Below are positions 15,793 through 23,998 of a DNA stretch of 64,000 nucleotides, piece by piece. The stretch's first letter is position 1, and each line of letters starts with the position of its first letter. Location of the stretch: positions 3,596,001-3,660,000 of the forward strand of contig NZ_CP095461.1 of NCBI RefSeq assembly GCF_023022985.1, in the 5' to 3' direction. The position numbers and the translations under genes are program-made. Source of the DNA: Arthrobacter gengyunqii. Its GTDB lineage: Bacteria; Actinomycetota; Actinomycetes; Actinomycetales; Micrococcaceae. The notes beneath the pieces are model-generated. The model made no database searches, was not told the DNA's origin, and saw only the letters and a program-made list of their open reading frames with translations.

Positions 15793-17061
15793 TCACGAAC
15801 CGTCGCGCTCAGCGGATTCCGGGGCCATCCCCGCGGACACCGGCTGCGGAGCTTCCGGCTGTGCGTGGACCTCGTCAACCCCGGCTGCTTCGGGCACCGC
15901 GCCCGAGACAGCGGCGTTGGCCGGAGACAGCGACTGGTCCCGCAGATACCGCAGCACCACAATGGCGACGGCGGTGGCCGGGACGGCCAGGAACGCGCCG
16001 ACAATGCCAAAGAGCGTGCTGCCCACGGTGACGGCTCCGAGCACGACGGCGGGATGCAGCTTCAGGGTTTTGCCCACCAGGAAGGGCTGCAGGATGTTGG
16101 ATTCAAGCTGCTGCACCACCAGCACCAGGCCCAGGACAATCAGCGCCGTCACCCAGCCGTGGGCCACAAGAGTGACCATGGTGGCTAGGATTCCGGTGGC
16201 AACGGCTCCGACAATGGGTATGAAACTGGCAAAGAAGATAAGGACCATCAGGGCCAGGGCCAGCGGAACATCCAGGAACCAAAGACCCAGGCCAATGAAC
16301 ACGGCGTCTGCCAGCGCGACGGTAGCCTGCGCCAGGATGTAGGCGGACAGGGTCTTCCATGCCTCTTCGGACACCCGCACGGCGTGCACAAACGCCCGGT
16401 TGTTGGTCCAGCGGCTGGCCCAGGGCAGGAATTTGTCTCCGTCCTTCAGACAGAAAAAGGTGAACACCAGGGTCAGCAGGAACACCACGGTGACGGACGT
16501 GACGGTGCCCAGCCCTGCGGTGATTCCGGAAATGATGTCGCTGCTGTGTTCCCGGAGCTGGGCTACTCCGGCGTCGAGCAGTTCATTGAAATCAATCGTC
16601 TGGACGGCGAAGGGAAGGCCTGCCACGAAGTCGCTGAGATCCCGCAGATTCTCGCCGGCGCGCCGGACCAGTTCCTTGGAGCCTGAGGAGATTGACGGGA
16701 GTACCAGCATGGCGACCCCGGCGACGGCACCCAGGAGTCCCAGGAGGGACAGCAGCGCAGCAATCCCCTTGGGCAGCACTTTGCGCAGCACCCGATTCAG
16801 CGGCCACAGAATGGAGGACAGCAGCAGCGCCAGCAGGCCGGGAAGGACAATGGACCACAGCGACCGGATTCCGAACCAGAGCACCACGAGGCCGGCCAGG
16901 ACAATCAGTCCCCGGGCAACCCATACCGAGGCCGCAGTGAGCCCCCGGGCAAACGTGCCTCGCGGCTTCAACCCGCGGGATCCCGAACCGCCGGCTGAGG
17001 ATGACTCTTCGGCTGGGAGGTTTTGGGGCGGCGAGGCTGAGGCATCGGTCGTAGTCACCAT
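15793..17061 (-). CDS. AI-2E family transporter (PerM-type membrane protein)
   Basis: The 422-residue protein has a polar N-terminal tail of about 50 residues. The characteristic AI-2E exporter core follows: paired N-terminal helices, a soluble segment, then a cluster including FFASFIPIVGAVATGILATM and QQLESNILQPFLVGKTLKLHP, the most conserved stretches of the family. The acidic C-terminal tail is about 50 residues. Members include TqsA and sodium/proton antiporters, so substrate assignment as autoinducer-2 is not safe. The upstream in-frame ATG at 17076 is possible. Confidence 0.85.
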   Translation of the reverse strand: MVTTTDASASPPQNLPAEESSSAGGSGSRGLKPRGTFARGLTAASVWVARGLIVLAGLVVLWFGIRSLWSIVLPGLLALLLSSILWPLNRVLRKVLPKGIAALLSLLGLLGAVAGVAMLVLPSISSGSKELVRRAGENLRDLSDFVAGLPFAVQTIDFNELLDAGVAQLREHSSDIISGITAGLGTVTSVTVVFLLTLVFTFFCLKDGDKFLPWASRWTNNRAFVHAVRVSEEAWKTLSAYILAQATVALADAVFIGLGLWFLDVPLALALMVLIFFASFIPIVGAVATGILATMVTLVAHGWVTALIVLGLVLVVQQLESNILQPFLVGKTLKLHPAVVLGAVTVGSTLFGIVGAFLAVPATAVAIVVLRYLRDQSLSPANAAVSGAVPEAAGVDEVHAQPEAPQPVSAGMAPESAERDGS

Positions 17062-17089
17062 TCCATCTTGCCTCACCCCTTGGGCTGAG

Positions 17090-17290
17090 TTATTCCATCA
17101 GCAGGGGCTGGGCCTCAATAAACACCCAGTCCCGTTCCCCCAGGATCGGCTCAATGACCGGGCCGCCGGCTTCGGCAATGCGGTCCTGCACCTTTCTCGG
17201 GAGACCCTCATCACGGAGGTTCTCCCGCAGCCAGGTTTTGGCCGTTCCATCCAGGTACGGCCACCAGCGTTCAATCTGGATCGGTTGCAT
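17090..17290 (-). CDS. Small conserved-looking protein of unknown function
   Basis: The 66-residue protein starts MQPIQIERWWPYLDGTAKTW and ends in a hydrophobic-acidic stretch. AAAGGGGG lies just upstream of the ATG. There are no cysteines or membrane segments. It ends 28 bases before the AI-2E gene begins, suggesting co-transcription with it. I do not recognise the family. Confidence 0.55.
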   Translation of the reverse strand: MQPIQIERWWPYLDGTAKTWLRENLRDEGLPRKVQDRIAEAGGPVIEPILGERDWVFIEAQPLLME

Positions 17291-17400
17291 TTCTGCCCCC
17301 TTTAACTCGCGGTGAATCAACGGTGCCACCGCTGTCCGGAGCGCGCAAGGGGGCTCCGCCAGTCGCAGGTGCCCACTGGCCGGGCGCCCGGATTCCCCGG

Positions 17401-18516
17401 CTACGGCAGGGTACTGATGCTCTCGATGGACTCGCGGGCTTGTTGCGCCAGAGTTGCCGGGATGGGCGCGCTCTTGGCGGCGTCCTCGGAGGCAGCCTGT
17501 CCTTCGTCGCTGACAACGTACAGCCCGAACGTCTTCACCAGGTCCACCGTGTTCTGATCCTCATAGCCGCTGCAGTAGATCTGGTAGGAAACAAGGACCA
17601 GCGGATAGGCGCCGGGGACCGTGGTGGTGCGGTCCAGATGGAGGGCAATGTCATGGGGTCCGCGGTCCGGAACGCGGCTTGCCTGCGCGACGGCGATGGA
17701 CGCGCCGTCGGCACTGATCGGGACGTATTCCTCACCGACCAGCAGATTCACTGTGCCCATCGAGTCGTCGATGACGGAGTCATCCGCATACGTGACGGCG
17801 CCCTCGGTGCGGGTCACGGTGCTGACCACGCCCGCGTTGCCCTGGGCGTTCTCGCCGCCCAAGCCACCCGGCCATGTTCCCGAGGGGCTGTCCTGCCAGG
17901 CATCGGGAGCGGCCTCGTGCAGATACTCCGTGAAGTTCTCGGTGGTGCCTGAATCATCAGCCCGGCTGACCGGAGTGACCGGGAGGTCGGGGAGATCGAT
18001 TCCGGGGTTTTGTGCCGCAATCGCGGGATCGTTCCACGAGTCGATATCACCGCGGAAAATCCCCGCGATGGTCGCGGCGTCCATGTTCAGGGAATCAATG
18101 CCGGGCAGATTGAAAGCCACGGCAATGGGCGAAATGTAGGCCGGAATGTCCAAGGCTCCTCCGGGACCGCAGACTTCGCGGGCCCGGTCCATTTCCTCCT
18201 CCTGCAGGTAGGCGTCCGAGCCGGCAAAATCCACCGCACCGGCCAGGAGGGCGCTGCGTCCGGCTCCGGAGCCGTCCGGGGAATACTGCAGCTGCACCTT
18301 CGGGTGCAGGATGCCGAAGCCTGCAATCCAGGCATCCATGGCGGGTCCCTGCGCGCTGGAACCGGAGCCGGAGAGAATGCCGGAGAGGGTGGAGGTGCTG
18401 TTTTCCGCCGCCTCGCGCTGCGCGTCGCCCAGGGGATAGTCAGAACCACAGGCGGACAACGCCAGCGCGGCGGCGGCAACCAAGGCAAGAGTTCGGGCGG
18501 GACGGGGTTTCGGCAC
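17401..18516 (-). CDS. pstS: PstS-like phosphate-binding lipoprotein
   Basis: The 371-residue secreted lipoprotein has a basic, hydrophobic signal with lipobox LSAC near residues 20-23, then a periplasmic-binding-protein fold. Phosphate-site segments resemble PstS: GSGSSAQGPAMDAWIAGF near the N terminus, DDSGTTENFTEYL in the middle, and GNAGVVSTV. GGAAGGA stands 8 bases before the GTG start. It would deliver phosphate to a PstCAB importer at the outer face of the membrane. Unusually, no pstC, pstA or pstB gene is next to it, so this is either a second PstS copy or an operon detached from its permease. Control by PhoP is possible, but no Pho box was identified. Confidence 0.82.
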   Translation of the reverse strand: MPKPRPARTLALVAAAALALSACGSDYPLGDAQREAAENSTSTLSGILSGSGSSAQGPAMDAWIAGFGILHPKVQLQYSPDGSGAGRSALLAGAVDFAGSDAYLQEEEMDRAREVCGPGGALDIPAYISPIAVAFNLPGIDSLNMDAATIAGIFRGDIDSWNDPAIAAQNPGIDLPDLPVTPVSRADDSGTTENFTEYLHEAAPDAWQDSPSGTWPGGLGGENAQGNAGVVSTVTRTEGAVTYADDSVIDDSMGTVNLLVGEEYVPISADGASIAVAQASRVPDRGPHDIALHLDRTTTVPGAYPLVLVSYQIYCSGYEDQNTVDLVKTFGLYVVSDEGQAASEDAAKSAPIPATLAQQARESIESISTLP

Positions 18517-18765
18517 GGAGGCTGTCCTTCCGGGGACTGTAGCTGTGGGCTGGTGTGGCTGCCCGGGGAACGCCCGGAGAAACACCGGGCACCAGTTCAA
18601 GGCTAGCGGTCGTTCCCGCTCCTCCGCCAACCGAAAGACCCTCCCGGCCTTGGCCGCCCACCCGACCGGTGGAAGGATTAAGGAACCGCCGCAGCTGCCC
18701 TCCTTCGGTCCCGGGCTCAAACCGGGCCCCGGAGACCAGCTGCCATCGGCCGAGGAGGAGTGAGA

Positions 18766-19152
18766 GTGCTCGTTACCGCAGCCGTTTTCGCCGTGATTGC
18801 CGCGGCAATCCACCTGTACATCTTTGTTCTGGAATCCCTGCGCTGGACCGCCCCGGCCACCATGGCCGTCTTTCGAATATCAAGCCCGCAGGAAGCCGCC
18901 TACACTCAGTCGCTGGCCTACAATCAGGGCTTCTACAACCTGTTCCTCGCCGTTGGGGCAATGCTCGGCGTTGTGCTGCTCGGCGCCGGCAGCAGAGTTG
19001 CGGGGCTGACCCTGATGAGTTTCACCTCCGCCTCGATGGTGCTGGCGGCCCTGGTGCTGGTGATCAGCAACCGCCGCATGATCCGGCCGGCCCTCATCCA
19101 AGGCGGTCCGGCGCTGATTTGCCTGGCGTTCACGCTGCTTGGCGCCTCATAA
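18766..19152 (+). CDS. DUF1304 family membrane protein
   Basis: The 128-residue protein has four membrane helices. The DUF1304 pattern is clear: IHLYIFVLESLRW after helix 1, and a loop with QSLAYNQGFYNLFLAVGA before helix 2. The function of the family is not established. A GAGGAGG site is 7 bases from the GTG at 18766; a GTG at 18760 is also in frame. It is convergent with the alkA remnant. Confidence 0.82.
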   Translation: MLVTAAVFAVIAAAIHLYIFVLESLRWTAPATMAVFRISSPQEAAYTQSLAYNQGFYNLFLAVGAMLGVVLLGAGSRVAGLTLMSFTSASMVLAALVLVISNRRMIRPALIQGGPALICLAFTLLGAS

Positions 19153-19165
19153 TTCAACTGCTCCC

Positions 19166-20078
19166 TTAGCTGCGGGCGGCCCCGTAAGCGGCACCGGTCC
19201 ACAGGTGGAACAGCGCGTACGCCCGCCACGGCCGCCAGGGTTCGGAAAGGGCTGCCGCTGCACGGGCTGTCGTCACACCCAGCGCACGCTTAAGCACCAG
19301 ATCATCGGCGGCATAGGCGTCGCGATCTCCGAAAACCCGCACGGCCAGATAGTCAGCCGTCCAGGGGCCGATGCCGGGAAGCGCCAGCAGTGCAGCCCGG
19401 GTTGCACCCGGATCGGATGCACTCCCAATCGACAGCCCCGAGGCCGCCGCTTCCGCCAGCGCGGTGACGGTGCGGGCACGGGCATGTGTCAGGCCCACCG
19501 CTGCCTGCAGGTCCGGCGTCGGCACTGCCGCGAGCCGGTCCGCTGCGGGAAAGGAACGCAGTCCATTCCGTTCTTCCCCGCCGCAGGCCACAACCAGCCG
19601 GGCGCCGAAGGTACGCGCGGCAGCCAGGGACACCTGCTGGCCCAGGACGGTCTGTTTCGAAGCCGTCCACTGCTCCGGGCACGCGCAGGCCCGGAGCTGC
19701 GGCCACCAGCGGAGCGAGAAGGTCAAAGCCGGAGAGGAACGGATCAATGACTGCGGGGTCCGCGTCCAAATCCAGCCAGCGCCGCATCAGTGCCAGGACT
19801 GCGGCTTCCTCCTGCGCCAGGGTTTCCGCCGGGGCCTCCGGAGCCAGGGACAGGTCCACTTCCACCATTCCCGGGCGGCCGAACCGGACCCGGACCAAGG
19901 CCGGTCCGGACAAAGCCGGCACCAGCCGCTCCACCCAGGCACCGCCGTCGCCGTCGTACTCCGCCCGCTCCAAACCGGGCACGGCGTGGGCGGCCAGGGC
20001 ACGGAACAGCGGCTGCCACGCGAACGGTTCGGCGCAGGACAGTTCATGCCGGACGGTCTGGTTCACCCGGCCCTGCAC
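19166..20078 (-). pseudogene. alkA: alkA, DNA-3-methyladenine glycosylase II, interrupted by a frameshift
   Basis: The AlkA N-terminal domain starts at GTG 20078, which overlaps the alkB stop by one base, and reads to ...PGLRVPGAVDGFE. The frame is then lost near 19653-19658. The rest continues in another frame from QTVLGQQVSLAAARTFGARL, through the helix-hairpin-helix LPGIGPWTADYLA and the catalytic-aspartate region AADDLVLKRAL, to 19166. The join lacks about three residues expected in the family, consistent with a net loss of 8 bases. Both halves otherwise keep their motifs. The enzyme would excise alkylated purines. Recent mutation or a sequencing error cannot be separated here. Confidence 0.85.
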
Positions 20079-20770
20079 TATGACATTCCGGTCATGCGAA
20101 GGGTGATGTTAATGCGGCCCTGGGCCAGTCCGCAATCGGGATCAGCCGTGCCGGGGAGGGTTTTGGGCACGCCGTGGTAGGCGAAGCGCGAGGGGCCGCC
20201 GAAGACAAAGAGGTCTCCGGATCCCAGCTCAATATCGGTGTACGGTTTGGTCCGGGTGGAAGTATTCCCGAAACGGAATATGCACGTGTCGCCGATGCTC
20301 AGGGACACTACCGGGGCGCTGGACTTCTCATCTTTGTCCTGATGCATGCCCATGTGTGCGCCGTGGGCGTAGTAGTTGATCAGTGCCGTGTCCGGGGTGT
20401 AATCCTCGGGTTTCCACAGCTCCGGAGCATAGCCGGGCTGCCCGGGAGCGCCGTAGGCCTCGGCCAGTGCGCGCCTGCCGAGGGTGATTAGCCAGTCGGG
20501 CACCTCTGCGACCCGTCCGCCGCCGACGTCGTCGGCGGTCCGGGTGTATTTGTACGGCTGCCAGTGCCAGCCCAGACAGACCGTCTGCACGGACATGGGA
20601 TGCCCGCCGGGCAGGACGGCGGCACGCATCGGCACCGGACCGATTGCCCACTGCCGGCAGGCCTCGACAATCCCGCGCTGGGCATCGAAATCCAGCCATC
20701 CGGGCACGTGGACGGCGCCGGTGCCCAGCTCGGCACGGTCACGGTCACGGGGAAAGAGCGAGCCCGTCAT
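20078..20770 (-). CDS. alkB: AlkB-type alpha-ketoglutarate-dependent DNA dioxygenase
   Basis: This 230-residue Fe(II)/2-oxoglutarate enzyme repairs 1-methyladenine and 3-methylcytosine by oxidative demethylation. The iron ligands are visible as His143 and Asp145 in MHQDKDE and His199 in AYHGVPK. Arginines in GRINITLR at 219 and 225 fit the 2-oxoglutarate and substrate contacts. SVQTVCLGWHWQPYKY lies in the nucleotide-recognition lid region. The start ATGA overlaps the ogt stop and its own stop overlaps the alkA start, so translation is coupled through the operon. Confidence 0.92.
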   Translation of the reverse strand: MTGSLFPRDRDRAELGTGAVHVPGWLDFDAQRGIVEACRQWAIGPVPMRAAVLPGGHPMSVQTVCLGWHWQPYKYTRTADDVGGGRVAEVPDWLITLGRRALAEAYGAPGQPGYAPELWKPEDYTPDTALINYYAHGAHMGMHQDKDEKSSAPVVSLSIGDTCIFRFGNTSTRTKPYTDIELGSGDLFVFGGPSRFAYHGVPKTLPGTADPDCGLAQGRINITLRMTGMS

Positions 20771-21423
20771 GCGGCTGCCTCCAAATTCAGCAGAAGCCTC
20801 TTGGCTGCGGGACCGCCGCGGTACCCGCCGGTGCTGCCGTCCGAGCGCACCACCCGGTGACAGGGAACCACCACGGGCAGCGGATTCAGGGCACAGGCCG
20901 TGCCGACGGCGCGGACCGCGCCGGGACTCCCCGCCAGCGCGGCGACGGCGGAGTACGTTGCCGTGGAGCCGTAGCCGATGTTCCGCAGATTCTCGACGAC
21001 GGAGCGCCGGAAGCCGGCGGTCAGCCGCAGGTCCAGAGGCAGATCGAAGGACCGGCGGGCGCCCGCGAAGTACTCGTCGATCTGCGCGGCGGCTTGCTGC
21101 AGCCGGTCCGGCGCCTTCAGGATCCGGGGGCTGATTCGTTCGGCGAGGACGGCCAGCACGGCGTCGTGGTCTTCGCAGGCGAAGGACACCCGCACCAGGC
21201 CTGCCGGGGTGGCCGCCAGCAGCAGTTCGCCCACCGGCGTGCCAACCACCGTGTAGGCCACGTCCAGCACGCCGGTGTCCGCGGCGGCGGCCGCCAGCCG
21301 GACGTGCAGGTGCTGCAGGACGGCGTCTTCGGCGGCCTCTTGTTCCGTCAACAACTGCAGCTCGTGCGGCATCTTCTGTGCCGTTTCTTTCTCCGGCACC
21401 GGTTTTTCAAACGGCGGGATCAT
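20767..21423 (-). CDS. ogt: Methylated-DNA-[protein]-cysteine S-methyltransferase
   Basis: The 218-residue suicide methyltransferase removes O6-alkyl groups from guanine. The active site is VVVPCHRVVRSDG with Cys188, preceded by the DNA-binding helix region RRSVVENLRNIGYGSTATYS and followed by GGYRGG. An N-terminal extension of about 50 residues rich in Glu and Gln lacks the Ada zinc cysteines, so this is not an Ada regulator. The ATG overlaps the sigma-factor stop as ATGA, showing tight coupling within the operon. Confidence 0.92.
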   Translation of the reverse strand: MIPPFEKPVPEKETAQKMPHELQLLTEQEAAEDAVLQHLHVRLAAAAADTGVLDVAYTVVGTPVGELLLAATPAGLVRVSFACEDHDAVLAVLAERISPRILKAPDRLQQAAAQIDEYFAGARRSFDLPLDLRLTAGFRRSVVENLRNIGYGSTATYSAVAALAGSPGAVRAVGTACALNPLPVVVPCHRVVRSDGSTGGYRGGPAAKRLLLNLEAAA

Positions 21424-21989
21424 CGGGACTCCTCCAGGTTCAGGCTGCGCAGTTTTTTCATGCCGTCCGCTGCCGACCGGCGGCAGGCTGCCTCGGTGCC
21501 GCCCAGCAGCACGGCCACTTCCGCATAGGACAGCCCCGCCAGATGGTGATAGGCGAGGGCCTCGCGCTGACGCTGCGGAAGGGTTTTCAGTGCCGCCCAA
21601 AGCGGATTGAAGTTCTCCGTACCGCCGGGTCCCGGATTCCCGGGGCCGCCGGTTTGGTGGCCGGAGCGGCCCGACGGCTCGGGCAGTTCCCCCAGCGGCA
21701 CCGGCCGGCGTCCGGCGGCACGATGAACGTCAATGGCCTTGTGCTTGGCGATGGTCACCAGCCAGGCCTGGATGTTGGCTCCGGGAGCCAGTGCAGGATA
21801 AGCCCGCAGCGCCGCGAGGAAGGTTTCAGACCAGGCATCCTCGGCGTCCTGCGGACCCAGGACGGCACGGCAGACCCGCAGCACGGCCGGCCCGTGCTCC
21901 CTGACAATGGTTTCAAACGGTTTCACTTCCACACCCGGTAGACGTTGGCGAAGCGGCTTTTGTGAACTCTTTCCGAAAGACGTTTCCAT
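21420..21989 (-). CDS. ECF-type RNA polymerase sigma factor heading the alkylation-repair operon
   Basis: The 189-residue protein has region 2 (VREHGPAVLRVCRAVLGPQD, AEDAWSETFLAALRAYP, then AWLVTIAKHKAIDVHR). A Pro/Gly-rich linker precedes region 4 (LPQRQREALAYHHLAGLSYAEVAVLLG). No anti-sigma gene is adjacent. Starts at the GTGs 21932 or 21926 would trim poorly conserved residues and are possible. It is translationally coupled to ogt, then alkB and alkA, so it probably controls or co-responds to alkylation damage. Autoregulation is inference. Confidence 0.8.
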   Translation of the reverse strand: METSFGKSSQKPLRQRLPGVEVKPFETIVREHGPAVLRVCRAVLGPQDAEDAWSETFLAALRAYPALAPGANIQAWLVTIAKHKAIDVHRAAGRRPVPLGELPEPSGRSGHQTGGPGNPGPGGTENFNPLWAALKTLPQRQREALAYHHLAGLSYAEVAVLLGGTEAACRRSAADGMKKLRSLNLEESR

Positions 21990-22288
21990 CGTCTCACCCG
22001 TCGGACAGCGCACTGGAACATCGCCGCCGGCACTTCCGCCTGCACCGACGCAGCCACGGGGCCGCGATGTCTGCCGCTTTCTGCATCGAGTGCGCAGGTC
22101 TGGTGGGTTCTAGGGCCGGCCAATGCCACGTGTGTGCAGATCTGCCGATCTGGAGGAAGGTGAGCCCACCATACGTGCGCACACGTTCCGGCAGACCCGC
22201 CATACCTGAGCACACATTCGCGGGTGGCCGCTGGGCGTTCAGTCCCAAGGGGGGGCATGGACGGCGCTCATGAGCCGAGCGTAGCGCC
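21990..22288. other. Promoter region of the sigma operon, with one doubtful small ORF
   Basis: The minus-strand promoter of the sigma-ogt-alkB-alkA operon must lie here, but I see no clear -35/-10 pair. On the plus strand, 22067-22273 encodes 68 residues with two CxxC pairs (CIEC and CHVC) like a small zinc ribbon. It lacks a good ribosome site and has mixed third-position composition, so coding status is doubtful. Confidence 0.3.
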
Positions 22289-23782
22289 TCAGCCGCCCAG
22301 CTGGCCGCTGAGCCGGGAGCGGATGGCATCGGAGGAGTCATTCAGGCCTGCGATGCGGACGGTCTTGCCCCTGGTCCGGTACTTTTCCGTGATGGCGTCG
22401 AGCGCCGCAACGGTCGAGGCGTCCCATACGTGCGAGGCGCTGAGATCAATCAGCACGTCAGCCGGATCCAAGGCGTACTCAAACTGGGTGTAAAGGTCAT
22501 TGGAGGAGGCAAAGAAAAGCTCGCCCTGCACACGGTAGGTGACCGTGCCGCCGTCGTCCGCCGCCTCGCGCTGCACGGTGACGAAGTGCGCCACCCGGCG
22601 CGCGAAGAGCACCATGGCTGCCAGGGTTCCCGCGCCGACGCCGATGGCCAGGTTGTGCGTGAACACCGTGGCCAGGACGGTGATTCCCATGACTGCCGTT
22701 TCGGACTTGGGCATGCGGCGCAGGGTGGAGGGCCGGATGCTGTGCCAGTCGAAGGCCGCCCAGGCCACGAAAATCATCACGGCCACCAGCGCCGCCATGG
22801 GAATCAGCGCCACGATGTCTCCCAGCACCACCACCAGGATGAGCAGGAAAACGCCGGCGAGGAACGTGGAGATGCGGGTGCGGGCACCCGAGGCCTTGAC
22901 GTTCATCATGGTCTGCCCGACGACTGCGCAGCCGCCCATGCCGCCGAAGAACCCGGTGACGATGTTCGCGATGCCCTGCCCGGCGGCCTCACGCGGTTTG
23001 GAGGACCGGGTGTCGGTGATGTCATCGACCAGCTTGGCGGTCAGGAGGGATTCCAGCAGGCCTACGAAAGCCATCGCCAGGGCGTACGGAGCGATGATCT
23101 GCAGCGTCTCTGCGGTCAGCGGCACGTCGGGAAAGAGCAGGGCGGGCAGACTGTCGGGCAGCGCCCCCTTGTCCCCCACCGTGGGGATCTTCCAGCCGGC
23201 GGCCACGGCGGCAACTGTCAGCACCACGATCGCCACCAGCGGCGCCGGCACCGCCGTCGTCAGCCGCGGCAGGCCAAATACAATAACCAGCCCGACGGCG
23301 ACAATCGGGTAGACCAGCCACGGCACACCGATCAGTTCGGGCAGCTGGGAGGAGAACACCAGGATGGCCAGCGCGTTGACGAACCCCACCATCACGGAGC
23401 GCGGAATGAAGCGCATGAGCTTGGCCACGCCGGCGAGCGCCAGCAGGATCTGCAGTATGCCGGCCAGGATCACCGTCGGGACCAGGTACTGCACACCGTG
23501 GCTTGCCACCACCGGGGCGATGACCAGGGCGACGGCGCCGGTGGCGGCGGAGATCATGGCGGGGCGGCCGCCCACAAACGCGATGGTGACCGCCATGGTG
23601 AAGGAGGCAAACAGGCCCATCCGCGGATCCACGCCGGCAATCACTGAAAACGCGATGGCTTCGGGGATCAACGCCAGGGCCACCACCAGGCCCGCCAGGA
23701 CTTCGGTTTTCAGCAGCCGCGGCGAGCGCAGGGTGGACAGGACAGTCTGCGCGACGGCCGGGGCAGGTGTCTTTGATCTCAT
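22289..23782 (-). CDS. SulP-family anion transporter with STAS domain
   Basis: The 497-residue protein begins with the SulP/SLC26 membrane core: LAGLVVALALIPEAIAFSVI, then GVDPRMGLFASF. The conserved GGMGGCAVVGQTMMNVKASG region is in the second half, where eukaryotic homologues have the anion-site motif. A C-terminal cytosolic STAS domain runs from about residue 400 (TVTYRVQGELFFASSNDL, DLSASHVWDASTVAALD). Relatives carry sulfate, bicarbonate or dicarboxylates; which anion is unknown. The in-frame start at 23809 is an alternative. It is divergent from the glycosyltransferase operon across an AT-rich spacer. Confidence 0.87.
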   Translation of the reverse strand: MRSKTPAPAVAQTVLSTLRSPRLLKTEVLAGLVVALALIPEAIAFSVIAGVDPRMGLFASFTMAVTIAFVGGRPAMISAATGAVALVIAPVVASHGVQYLVPTVILAGILQILLALAGVAKLMRFIPRSVMVGFVNALAILVFSSQLPELIGVPWLVYPIVAVGLVIVFGLPRLTTAVPAPLVAIVVLTVAAVAAGWKIPTVGDKGALPDSLPALLFPDVPLTAETLQIIAPYALAMAFVGLLESLLTAKLVDDITDTRSSKPREAAGQGIANIVTGFFGGMGGCAVVGQTMMNVKASGARTRISTFLAGVFLLILVVVLGDIVALIPMAALVAVMIFVAWAAFDWHSIRPSTLRRMPKSETAVMGITVLATVFTHNLAIGVGAGTLAAMVLFARRVAHFVTVQREAADDGGTVTYRVQGELFFASSNDLYTQFEYALDPADVLIDLSASHVWDASTVAALDAITEKYRTRGKTVRIAGLNDSSDAIRSRLSGQLGG

Positions 23783-23998
23783 AGCGGGCAAGGTTCCGTT
23801 CGGGTGCACTGGGAGGATCCGGCGCCGGGACGGGTGTGCGGGGCCGTGCGTCTGATCTGTTTCCAGATTACCGCCGACGAAGTTTGCCCTCTTTCAAGAT
23901 TCATATGCTATTGATTACTAACGGTACTTACTATTTCACCACCCGTGCCCTCGGTTCCCCTCCGGAACCTTGGGGGCCTTGACGAGGAGGGCCACAGA

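Noticed and set aside
21420-22013. Reading the ogt-linked regulator as Ada
   Set aside because: There are no zinc-binding cysteines and no AraC domain; the protein has sigma regions 2 and 4.
22430-23647. Plus-strand ORF (405 codons) opposite the SulP gene
   Set aside because: Composition (His, Asp, Gln, Gly repeats) is that of a complementary frame of a membrane protein; no start signals.
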